A DNA stretch of 34,070 nt from Magnetospira sp. (GTDB lineage: Bacteria > Pseudomonadota > Alphaproteobacteria > Rhodospirillales > Magnetospiraceae). The notes under the pieces were generated by a model. It saw nothing but the letters and a program-made list of their open reading frames with translations, made no database searches and had not been told where the DNA came from. The position numbers and the translations under genes were made by a program. Below, piece after piece: positions 16,364 to 25,730 of the stretch (the first letter of the stretch is position 1; the number at the start of each line of letters is the position of its first letter). Location of the stretch: positions 1 to 34,070 of the forward strand of contig JANQIL010000141.1 in assembly GCA_028282245.1 (NCBI GenBank). Direction: 5' to 3'.

Positions 16364-16729
16364 ATGAGCGGAGAACTCCTCGAACGGCGGGTGGTTGACG
16401 ACGGAAGCAAGGTGTTCAGGGAAGGCGACCTCGGCGATCACGCCTATATCGTGCAGGATGGCGGCGTCGACATCGTCAAGATCCATGGCGCCGAGGAGGT
16501 GTGCGTCGGCCATGTCGGCAGGGGCGGGGTGTTTGGTGAAATGGCGCTGATCGGCGACCAGCCGCGCATGGCCACCGCCCGGGCGGTCGGCACCACCACC
16601 CTGATCGTCGTCTCGCGCCGCAAGTTCGCCGAGAAAATGGCGGCCGCGGATCCGTTCATGCGCGCTCTTCTGGGTATTTTCGTTCGCAATATCGGTAACT
16701 TCAGGGAGCATGGAGCCTCGCGCGAGTGA
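16364..16729 (+). CDS. Stand-alone cyclic-nucleotide-binding domain protein
   Basis: The 121 residues are almost entirely one CRP-type cyclic-nucleotide-binding domain, with no DNA-binding helix-turn-helix and no membrane segment. The phosphate-binding cassette is intact. FGEMALIGDQPRMATA at 57-72 has Glu59 for the ribose hydroxyl and Arg68 for the phosphate, while KVFREGDLGDHAYIVQDGGV forms the preceding beta roll. It should therefore bind cAMP or cGMP and act by protein contact. No partner is encoded beside it. The GAF/PAS cyclase at 5415-7685 is a candidate source of ligand. The ATG at 16364 places the first strand correctly; the ribosome-binding site is weak. Confidence 0.9.
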   Translation: MSGELLERRVVDDGSKVFREGDLGDHAYIVQDGGVDIVKIHGAEEVCVGHVGRGGVFGEMALIGDQPRMATARAVGTTTLIVVSRRKFAEKMAAADPFMRALLGIFVRNIGNFREHGASRE

Positions 16730-16950
16730 CCCCCGCGTCGGTTGTGGGTCGCCATAGTCTTGCCATGCTCGACCGCCATGCTAAACACCGTGGTTTCGGA
16801 ATTCACGCGCGGATTCACATTGGAATTATTGAGGCAAATCGGCCGCCCGCCCCGGACATCGTGGCTCGGGTTTTCCGCGCCGTGAAGCCGGCCATTGACC
16901 GGCTCGGCCGGAACACCAACATCATCGTCACCGACTCATAGGGAACGGGC

Positions 16951-17811
16951 ATGGCCGAACCAAGAAAAGCCGCCACCAGCAAGGTCGCCGTCGGTCGCTT
17001 GAAATTCACCAAGCGACTTCGCGCCTATTTCTTCGCCGGCGTTCTGGTCACGGCGCCCATATCGATCACCATCTATCTCGCCTATCTGCTGATCAATTTC
17101 GTCGACAACAGGGTCGGCAAGCTGATTCCGGCGCCCTATCACCCGGAGACCTACCTGCCGTTCGGTCTGCCGGGGCTGGGCTTGATCCTGGTCATCATGG
17201 GACTGATCCTGGTCGGTGCCTTCACCGCCGGCTATCTGGGGCGGATGCTGGTCCGGTTCAGCGAGAACCTGCTTGTCCGGATGCCGGTGGTGCGCACCGT
17301 TTACGGGGCGACCAAGCAGATTCTGGAGACCGTGCTGGCCCAGCAGTCGCAGGCGTTCCGCGAGGCGGTGCTGATCGAGTATCCGCGGCGCGGCCTGTGG
17401 GCCATCGCCTTCATTACCGGACGCACGGAGGGGGAGGTGCAGAACCTCACCGAGGAGGAGTGCATCAACATCTTCCTGCCGACGACCCCGAATCCGACGT
17501 CCGGCTTTCTGCTGTTCGTGCCCCGCAAGCATGTCGTGCGCCTGAACATGTCGGTCGAGGAGGCGATCAAGATGGTGATTTCCGGCGGCATCGTGACACC
17601 GCCCGACCGGCGCCCGGCCGAGGCGAGGGCGCGCCCGGCCGCCTCGTCGCGCATTTACGAGGATCTGGACGTGCTGCGGGAAAAGGAGAACGCGCCGGTC
17701 CTGGTGTCGCGGCATCCGGTTCCCGGCCCGCACCGCATCGCCAAACGCTCAACCGGAGCGCAGAAACCGAACGGCGGCGTCGCGCTCGAAAAGGTAAAGC
17801 AGGACACGTAG
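16951..17811 (+). CDS. DUF502 family membrane protein
   Basis: The 286-residue protein has two strong membrane segments: YFFAGVLVTAPISITIYLAY at about 26-45 and a second at about 73-95 (GLPGLGLILVIMGLILVGAF). A cytoplasmic or periplasmic domain follows with YLGRMLVRFSENLLVRMPVVRTVYGATKQI, WAIAFITGR and FLPTTPNPTSGFLLFVPR, all hallmarks of DUF502. The biochemical function of the family is not established to my knowledge. The C-terminal 70 residues are a disordered-looking, family-atypical tail rich in Arg and Pro. Its last 63 bases overlap the convergent recG gene. There is a suitable purine stretch (AGGGAACGGG) before the ATG. Confidence 0.93.
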   Translation: MAEPRKAATSKVAVGRLKFTKRLRAYFFAGVLVTAPISITIYLAYLLINFVDNRVGKLIPAPYHPETYLPFGLPGLGLILVIMGLILVGAFTAGYLGRMLVRFSENLLVRMPVVRTVYGATKQILETVLAQQSQAFREAVLIEYPRRGLWAIAFITGRTEGEVQNLTEEECINIFLPTTPNPTSGFLLFVPRKHVVRLNMSVEEAIKMVISGGIVTPPDRRPAEARARPAASSRIYEDLDVLREKENAPVLVSRHPVPGPHRIAKRSTGAQKPNGGVALEKVKQDT

Positions 17812-19830
17812 CGCCCGGCCTCTGGGCTGTTCGAGGTCGGGGTCGCGGTCGAGCGCCAGGCGGGCGTCGCCGCGCGCCATCTCCAGAAGGTCGGCATGCG
17901 CCGCCGGGTCGGCCAGCCGGAAGCCGGGCAGGCCGCTTTGCCGGGTCCCCAGGAGTTCCCCGGCGCCGCGCAGCTTCAGGTCCTCCTCGGCGATCCGGAA
18001 CCCGTCGTCCGTCTCGCGGAGGATCTCCAGGCGCCGTCGCGCGGTATCGGTCGGCGGCGCCGCGTAGAGCAGCAGACAGGTCGAGGCGCGATCTCCGCGC
18101 CCGATCCGGCCGCGCAGTTGGTGAAGCTGGGCGAGGCCGAACCTCTCGGCGTGCTCGATCACCATCACCGTGGCCTCCGGGACGTCGACACCCACCTCGA
18201 TGACCGTCGTGGCGACCAGAACCGACGTCCGGCCGGCCGCGAAGTCGGCCATCACGGCATCCTTGTCGCGGTCCTTGAGGCGGCCGTGGAGAAGGCCCAC
18301 GCGTTCCCCGAACACCTCCGCGAGATGCGCGTGACGGGCCTCGGCGGCGGCCACGTCGAGGCTTTCGGACTCGGCGACCAGCGGGCAGACCCAATAGACC
18401 CGGGCGCCGCCGTCGAGCGCGCGGGCCAGCCCGGCGACGACCTCGTCGAGGCGGTCGACCGGCATCGCGCGGGTGTCCACCGGATGGCGGCCGGGCGGCT
18501 TCTCGGTCAGCCGCGAGACGTCCATGTCGCCGTAGGCGGTCAGCATCAAGGTGCGCGGAATCGGCGTCGCCGTGGTCACCAGGACGTCGACCGCGCGGCC
18601 CTTGGCGGTCAGGCCGAGCCTTTGGTGCACCCCGAACCGGTGCTGCTCGTCGATCACCGTGAGCGCCAGGTCGCGGAACGCCACGTCGTCCTGGAACAGG
18701 GCGTGGGTGCCGACCGCGAGCGCCGCCGAGCCGTCGGCCAGGGCGTCGAGCGTCGCCTGCCGCCTGCGTCCCTTCTCGCGTCCGGTCAACAACGCCAGGT
18801 CGACGCCGGCCGCCTCGGCCAGCGGCGCGAGGGTTGCCAGATGCTGGCGGGCCAGCAGGTCGGTCGGCGCCATCAGGGCGGCCTGGGCGCCGGCCTCGAC
18901 CGCGATGAGCATGGCCAGCAGGGCGACCACCGTCTTGCCGCTGCCGACGTCTCCCTGCAACAGGCGCAGCATCCGGCCGTCGGCCGCCATGTCGCCGGCG
19001 ATCTCCTGATCCGCCGCCCGTTGGGACGCGGTCAGGGCGAAGGGCAGGGTGCTCAACACCCGGTCGCGCAGCCGCCCGTCGCCACGAATCGACCGGCCGG
19101 CGGCGCGTTTCATCTGACGGCGGATCAGCGCCAGGGCAAGCTGGTTGGCCAGTAATTCGTCGTAGGCGAGGCGGCGCCGGGCGATGGCCGTCGGCGCCAC
19201 GTCGGCGGTATCGGACGGCGCGTGGACGGCCCGTACCGCGTCGCGCCAAGCCGGCCACGACTCCCGGCCCATCAGCCCCGGGTCGTGCCACTCCGGCAGA
19301 TCGGGCGCCAGATCCAGCGCGCCGAGGATCGCCTTGTGCAGGGCTTTCGGGGTAAGGCCGGTGGTCAGCGGATAGACCGGCTCGACGGCCGGCAGGTCGG
19401 CCGCCGCCTCCGGCGAGGCGACATGATCCGGATGCGGCATTTGAATTTCGCGTCCGTAACGTTCGATGCGGCCGCTGACCAGGCGCACTTCGCCGGGCGG
19501 CAGGAGGCGGGCCAGATAGTCGGGACGGGCATGGAAGAAGACCAGGTGAAGAAACCCCGTTTCGTCGGAGCACAGAACCTTGTAGGGCAGCTTGGGGCGC
19601 GGCGGCGGCTGGTGGGCGTCGACGGTGACCGTCAGGGTGGCGATCACGCCGGGCGGCGCGGCGGCGATCTTGGGCGCGAAGCGGCGGTCGACAAGGCCGC
19701 TCGGCAGATGCCAGAGGAGGTCCACCGCATGCGGCCCGGCCAGCCGCTCGACCAGCTTGCCCAGCCTTGGGCCGAGGCCGGGCAGGGCGGTGACCGGTTT
19801 GAACAGGGGGAACAGGGATTCCGGGCGCAT
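17749..19830 (-). CDS. recG: RecG, branch-migrating DNA helicase
   Basis: RecG remodels stalled replication forks and recombination junctions. The 693 residues fit the family. The N-terminal wedge/OB region includes LPGLGPRLGKLVERL and DLLWHLPSGLVDRR. The helicase core has Walker A GDVGSGKT, the stretch VGTHALFQD, a DEQH box (TVIDEQHRFGVHQR), TATPIPRT, and motif VI QLRGRIGRG. The C-terminal module LKLRGAGELLGTRQSGLPGFR is diagnostic of RecG. The start MRPESLFPLFKPV is a usual one. The 3' end runs 63 bases into the convergent DUF502 gene, so the end of RecG is encoded opposite that protein's non-conserved tail. Confidence 0.97.
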   Translation of the reverse strand: MRPESLFPLFKPVTALPGLGPRLGKLVERLAGPHAVDLLWHLPSGLVDRRFAPKIAAAPPGVIATLTVTVDAHQPPPRPKLPYKVLCSDETGFLHLVFFHARPDYLARLLPPGEVRLVSGRIERYGREIQMPHPDHVASPEAAADLPAVEPVYPLTTGLTPKALHKAILGALDLAPDLPEWHDPGLMGRESWPAWRDAVRAVHAPSDTADVAPTAIARRRLAYDELLANQLALALIRRQMKRAAGRSIRGDGRLRDRVLSTLPFALTASQRAADQEIAGDMAADGRMLRLLQGDVGSGKTVVALLAMLIAVEAGAQAALMAPTDLLARQHLATLAPLAEAAGVDLALLTGREKGRRRQATLDALADGSAALAVGTHALFQDDVAFRDLALTVIDEQHRFGVHQRLGLTAKGRAVDVLVTTATPIPRTLMLTAYGDMDVSRLTEKPPGRHPVDTRAMPVDRLDEVVAGLARALDGGARVYWVCPLVAESESLDVAAAEARHAHLAEVFGERVGLLHGRLKDRDKDAVMADFAAGRTSVLVATTVIEVGVDVPEATVMVIEHAERFGLAQLHQLRGRIGRGDRASTCLLLYAAPPTDTARRRLEILRETDDGFRIAEEDLKLRGAGELLGTRQSGLPGFRLADPAAHADLLEMARGDARLALDRDPDLEQPRGRALRVLLYLFERDAAVRFLRSG

Positions 19831-19869
19831 GCGACTTCCACGGCTGACAGGAGCGGCGCGAGCCGGTAT

Positions 19870-19897
19870 ATCCTAGCTTCCCTCCAAGCACAGACAA
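19870..19897 (-). promoter_or_regulatory. Candidate promoter for recG
   Basis: On the minus strand TTGTCT (19897-19892) and TAGGAT (19875-19870) are 16 bases apart, each four of six to consensus. They lie 40 bases upstream of the recG ATG, in the 101-base divergent space shared with sdhE. Confidence 0.35.
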
Positions 19898-19931
19898 GCC
19901 AGCACATACAGCAGCGCGGAAAACAACGGCC

Positions 19932-20192
19932 GTGGACGCCCGACGCAAACGTATCCTCTATCGCGCCCGCCATCGCGGCATGCAGGAGACCGACCTATTG
20001 CTGGGCGGCTTCGCCATGGCCCGGCTGGAAAGCCTTGATGAGTCCCTGCTGGGTCCGTTCGAGGCGCTGCTGGAGGAAGGCGACAACGACCTGTTGAACT
20101 GGATCAGCGGCCGCGAGGCGCCGCCGCAGCGCCACGACACGCCCCTGATGCGCCTTCTCCTGGACTTCGGCGGAGGTGCGCGGGAGCCGTGA
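19932..20192 (+). CDS. sdhE: SdhE-type FAD assembly factor
   Basis: The 86-residue protein belongs to the SdhE/YgfY family, which promotes covalent FAD attachment to the succinate dehydrogenase flavoprotein. It shows RRKRILYRARHRGMQETDLLLGGFA, containing the conserved RGxxExD motif, then LESLDESLL, FEALLEEGDNDLLNWISG and a final helix. Length and helical pattern fit well. The start is GTG at 19932. The stop overlaps the GTG start of mfd by the sequence GTGA, so the two are probably translationally coupled. The sdhE-mfd pairing is, as I recall it, common in alphaproteobacteria. Confidence 0.93.
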   Translation: MDARRKRILYRARHRGMQETDLLLGGFAMARLESLDESLLGPFEALLEEGDNDLLNWISGREAPPQRHDTPLMRLLLDFGGGAREP

Positions 20193-23100
20193 GGCCGTTT
20201 CACCTCGATCTTGGCATGGCCGGCCGGCTCACGGTCGGCGGCGCGCCGGAAGGCTACGATGCGCTGGTGCTGGCCAGGTTGGCGCGCGATCACGGGCCGT
20301 TGCTGTTCGTGGCCCGCGACGGGGCGCGGATGGCCCGCGCGGCGGAGGCCCTGGAGTTCTTCGCGCCGGACCTCGACAGGATCGAACTGCCGGCCTGGGA
20401 TTGCCTGCCATATGATCGCGTGTCGCCGAACGGCGAGGTGGTGGCGCGCCGGCTCGATGCGCTGACCCGCTTGGCCACCGAGGCGCCGCCGCCGCTGGTT
20501 CTGGCCACCGTGTCGTCGGCCGCGCAGCGCCTTCCGGCACGCGATCGGCTGGCCAACGCGGTTCTGCGCGGCAAGATCGGCGATCGCCTGCCGCTCGACC
20601 GGCTGATGGCATTCCTGATCGGCAACGGCTACCAGCGCACCGGAACCGTCATGGAGCCCGGCGAGTACGCGGTGCGCGGGGGGATCGTGGACGTGTTCCC
20701 GGGTGGCGCCGCCGTGCCGCTGCGGCTCGATTTTTTCGGCGACGAGTTGGAGGGACTCCGCAGCTTCGATCCGCTCAGCCAGCGCACGGTCGGCTCCGCC
20801 GTCGCGTTCGCCCTCAGGCCGGTCGGCGAGGTTCTGTTCGACGACGACTCGGTTGGCAGGTTCCGGTCCGGGTACCGGAACCTGTTCGGCACCGACGGCA
20901 CGCGCGATCCCTTGTACGAGGACATCTCGGCCGGCCGCCGCGCCGACGGGCATGAACACTGGCTGCCGCTGTTCCACGACGGCCTGGAGACCCTGTTCGA
21001 CTATCTTCCCGAGTGCCCGGTGATACTCGACAATCAGGTCGACGAGGCGCTCGCCGCGCGACTCGATCAGATCACCGATCATTACCAGGCGCGATTGGAG
21101 GCCCTGCGGGTGGATGGCCTGGGCGGCGGTCCGCCCTATCGGCCGGTGCCGCCCGAATATCTTTATCTGGACCGTGACACCTGGGATAATCTACTAGTAG
21201 ACCTTCCGGTGGTCCAGTTGTCGCCGTTCGAGGTGATCGAGGGCGCGGCGGCCCATGACGCCGGCGGGCGCCCGGGGCGCGATTTCGGCGACGTGCGGGC
21301 ACGGCCCGGGGACAATGTGTTCGACGCGGTGCGCGACCACCTGCGCGCGGTGCGCGGCGACGGACGCCGGGTGATGCTGACCGCGTTCAGCGAGGGCGCG
21401 CGCGATCGTCTGTCCCATGTGTTGGCCGAGCACGGTATCGGCGGCCTCGCCGCGCGCGGCGACTGGGCGTCGTTCATCGGCGGCGCCGAAAACGAGTTGA
21501 TGCTCTCCGTGGCCGGGTTCGAGCACGGCTTCGCGAGCGATGATTTCGCGATCATTACGGAGCAGGACATCCTCGGCGACCGCTTGGTTCGGCCATCGAA
21601 ACGACACCGCGTGAAGGCGGAGAACTTCATTTCCGAGGCCGCCGCGCTGGGCGAGGACGACCTCGTGGTTCATGTGGAGCATGGGATCGGCCGCTACGAG
21701 GGCCTGGAGACCCTGGACGTGGCCGGCGCCGCCCATGACTGCCTGAAGGTGGTCTACGACGGCGGCGACCGGCTGTTCGTGCCGGTCGAGAACATCGAGG
21801 TGCTGTCGCGCTACGGCTCGGACACCGACGGGGTGACGCTCGACCGGCTGGGCGGCGTCGCCTGGCAGGCCCGCAAGTCAAAGCTCAAGCAGCGTATCCG
21901 CGACATGGCCGACAAGCTGATCGGGGTGGCGGCGGCGCGTCAGTTGAAGCCGGCCGAGGTGTTTCCGGTCCCCGAGGGCCTCTACGACGAATTCTGTGCC
22001 GGTTTTCCCTATGCCGAGACGGACGATCAGTTGCGGGCCATCCACGACACCCTGGAGGACCTCGGGCGCGGCCGCCCCATGGACCGCCTGGTGTGCGGCG
22101 ACGTGGGGTTCGGCAAGACCGAGATCGCCCTCAGGGCCGCGTTCGCCGCCGTGATGGCGGGGCGCCAGGTGGCGGTGGTCGTGCCGACCACCCTGCTGGC
22201 CCGTCAGCACCACAAATCGTTTCGGGAACGTTTCGCGACCCTGCCGATCGAGATCCGGCAGTTGTCCCGGCTGGTCGCCGCCAGGGAGGCGCGCGAGGTG
22301 AAGGACGGTCTGGCCGGCGGCGGCGTGGACATCGTGGTCGGCACTCACGCCCTGCTGGCCAGCGGCGTGGCGTTCAAGGACCTGGGGCTTCTGGTGATCG
22401 ACGAGGAACAGCACTTCGGCGTCAAGCACAAGGAACGCCTCAAGCAGCTGCGAGCCGACGTGCACGTGCTGACGCTGACCGCGACGCCGATCCCGCGCAC
22501 CCTGCAACTGGCCTTGACCGGGGTGCGCGAACTGAGCCTGATCGCCACCCCTCCGGTCGACCGGCTGGCGGTGCGCACCTTCATCACCCCGGAGGACCCG
22601 GTGGTGCTGCGCGAGGCGATCCTGAGAGAGCTCTACCGGGGTGGACAGACGTTTTACGTATGTCCGCGCATCGAGGACATGGCGAAACAACGCGAACGCC
22701 TCCACAAGCTGGTGCCGGACCTGCGGGTTGCCGAGGCGCACGGCCGAATGAGTCCCGGCGACCTGGACGACACCATGACCGCGTTCACCGACGGCGATTA
22801 TGATCTGCTGCTGTGTACCAACATCGTCGAGTCCGGACTCGATCTGCCGCGCGTCAACACCATCATCATCCACCGCGCCGACATGTTCGGGCTGGCCCAG
22901 CTCTATCAGCTTCGCGGCCGGGTCGGGCGCTCGAAGCGGCGCGCCTATGCCTACCTGACCCTGCCGCCGGGCCGCAAGCTGACCGCCACGGCCGAGAGGC
23001 GGTTGCAGGTGATGCAGACCCTGGACACCCTCGGGGCCGGCTTCACGCTGGCCAGCCACGACCTGGACATTCGCGGCGCCGGCAATCTCTTGGGCGAGGA

Positions 23101-23671
23101 ACAGTCCGGCCATATCAAGGAAGTGGGGATCGAACTTTATCAAAAACTTCTGGAGGAGGCGGTGGCCGAGGCGCGCGACGTGGCGACCGCCGAAACGTCC
23201 CGCGACTGGAGTCCGCAGATCAATCTGGGTATTCCGGTGCTGATCCCCGAGCACTACGTGTCGGATCTTGGAACCCGCCTGGGCCTGTACCGACGGGCCG
23301 CCACCCTGGACGACAAGGCCGACCTGGACTCGTTCGCCGGCGAACTGGTCGACCGGTTCGGGCCGCTGCCGGAGGAAGTCGACAATTTCCTGAGGACGGT
23401 CGAAATCAAGCAACTCTGCCGAGCCGCCCAGGTGTCCAAGGTGGACGCCGGCCCGAAGGGAGCGGTGCTGGCGTTCCATGACAACCAGTTCCCCAATCCG
23501 GCGGGGTTGGTTGACTTCATCGCCCGCCAGACCGGCACCGTCAAGCTCCGGCCCGACCACCGGCTGGTCTATCGGCGCGGTTGGGAGGATCCGGCACAGC
23601 GTCTCGTTGGGCTGCGGCGCATGATGCTGGACCTGCGCCGGATCGCCGAGACCGGCCGAGGAATTCCATAA
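20189..23671 (+). CDS. mfd: Mfd, transcription-repair coupling factor
   Basis: Mfd displaces RNA polymerase stalled at lesions and recruits UvrA. The 1160 residues match the family. An N-terminal UvrB-like region includes LPAWDCLPYDRVSPN and EPGEYAVRGGIVDVFPGG. The CarD-like RNA polymerase-interacting domain lies around DLVVHVEHGIGRYEGLETLDV. The translocase has Walker A GDVGFGKTEIALRAAF, motif II VIDEEQHFGVKHKE, TATPIPRTLQLA, and QLRGRVGRSKRRAYAYL. The C-terminal TRCF domain follows. It starts with GTG overlapping the sdhE stop. The codon pattern is uniform and no frame damage is seen. Confidence 0.97.
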   Translation: MRPFHLDLGMAGRLTVGGAPEGYDALVLARLARDHGPLLFVARDGARMARAAEALEFFAPDLDRIELPAWDCLPYDRVSPNGEVVARRLDALTRLATEAPPPLVLATVSSAAQRLPARDRLANAVLRGKIGDRLPLDRLMAFLIGNGYQRTGTVMEPGEYAVRGGIVDVFPGGAAVPLRLDFFGDELEGLRSFDPLSQRTVGSAVAFALRPVGEVLFDDDSVGRFRSGYRNLFGTDGTRDPLYEDISAGRRADGHEHWLPLFHDGLETLFDYLPECPVILDNQVDEALAARLDQITDHYQARLEALRVDGLGGGPPYRPVPPEYLYLDRDTWDNLLVDLPVVQLSPFEVIEGAAAHDAGGRPGRDFGDVRARPGDNVFDAVRDHLRAVRGDGRRVMLTAFSEGARDRLSHVLAEHGIGGLAARGDWASFIGGAENELMLSVAGFEHGFASDDFAIITEQDILGDRLVRPSKRHRVKAENFISEAAALGEDDLVVHVEHGIGRYEGLETLDVAGAAHDCLKVVYDGGDRLFVPVENIEVLSRYGSDTDGVTLDRLGGVAWQARKSKLKQRIRDMADKLIGVAAARQLKPAEVFPVPEGLYDEFCAGFPYAETDDQLRAIHDTLEDLGRGRPMDRLVCGDVGFGKTEIALRAAFAAVMAGRQVAVVVPTTLLARQHHKSFRERFATLPIEIRQLSRLVAAREAREVKDGLAGGGVDIVVGTHALLASGVAFKDLGLLVIDEEQHFGVKHKERLKQLRADVHVLTLTATPIPRTLQLALTGVRELSLIATPPVDRLAVRTFITPEDPVVLREAILRELYRGGQTFYVCPRIEDMAKQRERLHKLVPDLRVAEAHGRMSPGDLDDTMTAFTDGDYDLLLCTNIVESGLDLPRVNTIIIHRADMFGLAQLYQLRGRVGRSKRRAYAYLTLPPGRKLTATAERRLQVMQTLDTLGAGFTLASHDLDIRGAGNLLGEEQSGHIKEVGIELYQKLLEEAVAEARDVATAETSRDWSPQINLGIPVLIPEHYVSDLGTRLGLYRRAATLDDKADLDSFAGELVDRFGPLPEEVDNFLRTVEIKQLCRAAQVSKVDAGPKGAVLAFHDNQFPNPAGLVDFIARQTGTVKLRPDHRLVYRRGWEDPAQRLVGLRRMMLDLRRIAETGRGIP

Positions 23672-23694
23672 CGCCGGCGCGACGGAGCTGGCCG

Positions 23695-24393
23695 TCACAT
23701 CGGGTCGAACACCAACTGCTCGTCGGCGGTGCCGAACAAAAGCTCGCGCGATACATCAAGCATGCGCGCCAAAACCTTGGGATCATGAGCGCCCGACAGG
23801 GCCGGACCGCCCTCGAAAAGAAACGTCGGCACGCCGTTGGCGCCGCGCCGATGGGCCCAGGCGTTGTCTTGCAGAACCCCCTCGATTCCATCGTTGCCGG
23901 AAACGTGGGCAATGATCGTATCGAAATCAAAACCGTTTTCGGCGGCAATGGCCGCGAGTTCCCGCGGGTGTCCGATGTCCCGGCCTTCGGTGAAGTGGGC
24001 CCGATAGAGGGCCTCGACCATCGGTTCCGCCTTGCCCCGTTCGGCCGCCAGGCGGATCAGGCGGTGCGAGTCCACGCTGTTCGGGGCGCGCCGGATGCGG
24101 TCGAAGGCGAACCCTATGCCCTCGCTCTGCCCGGCCTCCTCGATCGCCGCCAGGACCCGCCCGATCCGCTGCTCGTTGCCGAACCGGCGGGTCAGATAGG
24201 TCATCTGGTCGACTCCCTCGCGCGGCATGTTGGGATTAAGCAGGAATGCGTGAAACCGGATTTCGGCGTGCAGGTCGGGGCGCAGGCGTAGCGCCTTGTC
24301 GAGCCGCCGCTTGCCGATGTAGCACCACGGGCAGACCGTATCCAGGATGACGTCGACGCGGATCCGGTGCGCCGGGGCGGCTTGCATGTTCAT
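23695..24393 (-). CDS. DsbA-family oxidoreductase, FrnE type
   Basis: The 232-residue protein has no signal peptide and begins a thioredoxin-like domain at RIRVDVILDTVCPWCYIG, with the redox motif CPWC at 21-24. A helical insertion follows and the cis-proline loop is GANGVPTFLF. This arrangement is that of FrnE/2-hydroxychromene-2-carboxylate isomerase-like DsbA proteins, which are cytoplasmic disulfide isomerases or oxidoreductases. FrnE homologues have been linked to oxidative stress. The ATG at 24393 overlaps the stop of the upstream PleD-like gene (ATGA), so the pair is probably translationally coupled. A role downstream of that regulator is possible but not shown. Confidence 0.92.
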   Translation of the reverse strand: MNMQAAPAHRIRVDVILDTVCPWCYIGKRRLDKALRLRPDLHAEIRFHAFLLNPNMPREGVDQMTYLTRRFGNEQRIGRVLAAIEEAGQSEGIGFAFDRIRRAPNSVDSHRLIRLAAERGKAEPMVEALYRAHFTEGRDIGHPRELAAIAAENGFDFDTIIAHVSGNDGIEGVLQDNAWAHRRGANGVPTFLFEGGPALSGAHDPKVLARMLDVSRELLFGTADEQLVFDPM

Positions 24394-25730
24394 CGCAGGT
24401 CCTCCTGCACCCGGGCGATCAGGTCGAAGGCCGAATCCCCGGCGGCGTATTCGGCCATTCCGACCTCGACCCAGACCTTGATCGCCTGGCACACCTCCTC
24501 GCCCAGGTGGAATTCGGTGACTCCCAGGACTCCCGCGATCCGCTGCATGACGATGCGCGCCTCGTCGACCGGGGTGTCGGGCAGGATGACGCAGAAAATG
24601 TGTTGCGAGTGGCGGGCGCACAGGTCCTCGGCGCGGATCAGTCGGTTGATCCACCCGGCCAACTGATGAACCATCAGGGTTTCCGCCGCGTCGCCGAACT
24701 GCGCGATGATGTCGGGCAGATTGGGGATCGAGAAGAAGACCAGGGTCAGGAAGCGATTGCCCTCGAAGGCCATCTCGATGCGGTTTTCCAGGTGGCGGAA
24801 CAGAAAGTTGAAATCGTAGGTGTCGGTCTGTGCGTCGAGGGTTTCCGGCTGGCGAGTGGCATCCAGGCCGCCACGCACCGCCCACCGCAGGCGTTGCCGG
24901 TCGACCAGCGCCGCGACCGAGGCGCGGAGCCGCTCGCTATCGACCGGCTTCGGCAGCAGCAGGGACGCGCCGCGCCGGTAGGCGGCGGCCCGGTCGGCGA
25001 ACCGGCCGGGCTCGGCCAGCAGCACCATCGGCAGGTTGAACAGGCGCGGATTGTTGCGAACCTGGGTGCACAGTCCCAAGTCCGCGTCGTCGCTGCCGTC
25101 CGGGCTGGAATCGAGCAGCGCCGCGTCGAAGCGTCCGTCGGTCATCATGTCGGCGGCCCGGAACAGGGATTCGCTGTGGGCGACCTCGCTGTCCGGGGCC
25201 AGGATCCCGGCCAGGCGCGCCGCCGTGTCGGCCGTGCCGCCGATCACCAGCACCCGGTAGGTGGACTCATCGCGCCGCAGGCGCTCGGCGTGAAGCTCGC
25301 GGCCGGTCACCATGTCGGCCAGCCGGGCTCGCGCCCGCAACTCCGCGCGCATGCACGACAGGCGAACCAGCGGCGCCAGTCGGGCCCGCATCTCGTCCGG
25401 TTCGGCCGGCATCTCGAACACGTCCTGAACACCGACCGCTTGGGCGCGCCGGTAGACATCTTCGGTGTCGCCATCGTCGAGCGCGGCGACCGGCACGACT
25501 CCGGTATCCGGATCGTCGCGCAGGCGGCGCGCCAGTTCGAGTCCGTCGAAGAACGCCGCCGCCAAGTCGATGACGATCACGTCGGGGATGATATGCCGCG
25601 CCGTATCCAGGGTTTCCTGCTCGGACTCCCGACAGACCACGTCGTAGCCGCCGTCGTGAAGGACGGCGGACACCGTTGCGAGGCGCTTCCGGTCTGTCCC
25701 GGCGAGCAGGACGTTGGCCAATCGGGTCAC
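24390..25730 (-). CDS. PleD-like double response regulator with dead GGDEF domain
   Basis: The 446-residue protein has two receiver-like domains and a C-terminal GGDEF-fold domain. Receiver 1 (about 5-125) has a candidate phosphorylation Asp55 in VIVIDLAAAF, but the usual switch Lys is replaced (FEMPAEP). Receiver 2 (about 155-280) has ALLDSSPDG and a normal PKP motif. In the third domain the active-site loop that should read GGDEF is SQHIF-like (ARHSQHIFCVILPD), so diguanylate cyclase activity is very unlikely. It probably senses or scaffolds. The GTG at 25730 is chosen because AGGGAGG lies 8 bases upstream; upstream codons lack coding character. It overlaps the FrnE-like gene by ATGA. Confidence 0.88.
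   Translation of the reverse strand: MTRLANVLLAGTDRKRLATVSAVLHDGGYDVVCRESEQETLDTARHIIPDVIVIDLAAAFFDGLELARRLRDDPDTGVVPVAALDDGDTEDVYRRAQAVGVQDVFEMPAEPDEMRARLAPLVRLSCMRAELRARARLADMVTGRELHAERLRRDESTYRVLVIGGTADTAARLAGILAPDSEVAHSESLFRAADMMTDGRFDAALLDSSPDGSDDADLGLCTQVRNNPRLFNLPMVLLAEPGRFADRAAAYRRGASLLLPKPVDSERLRASVAALVDRQRLRWAVRGGLDATRQPETLDAQTDTYDFNFLFRHLENRIEMAFEGNRFLTLVFFSIPNLPDIIAQFGDAAETLMVHQLAGWINRLIRAEDLCARHSQHIFCVILPDTPVDEARIVMQRIAGVLGVTEFHLGEEVCQAIKVWVEVGMAEYAAGDSAFDLIARVQEDLR

Noticed and set aside
15981-16367. A 128-codon plus-strand frame filling the gap before the cyclic-nucleotide-binding gene
   Set aside because: Codon use is unlike neighbouring genes, the start lies inside the SoxS-like gene, and no motif is visible.
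16726-16941. A 71-codon frame from a GTG overlapping the end of the cyclic-nucleotide-binding gene and ending 9 bases before the DUF502 gene
   Set aside because: The second half has some G/C third-position bias, but there is no convincing ribosome-binding site and the product resembles nothing I know. It is left out as a gene but could be tested by conservation.
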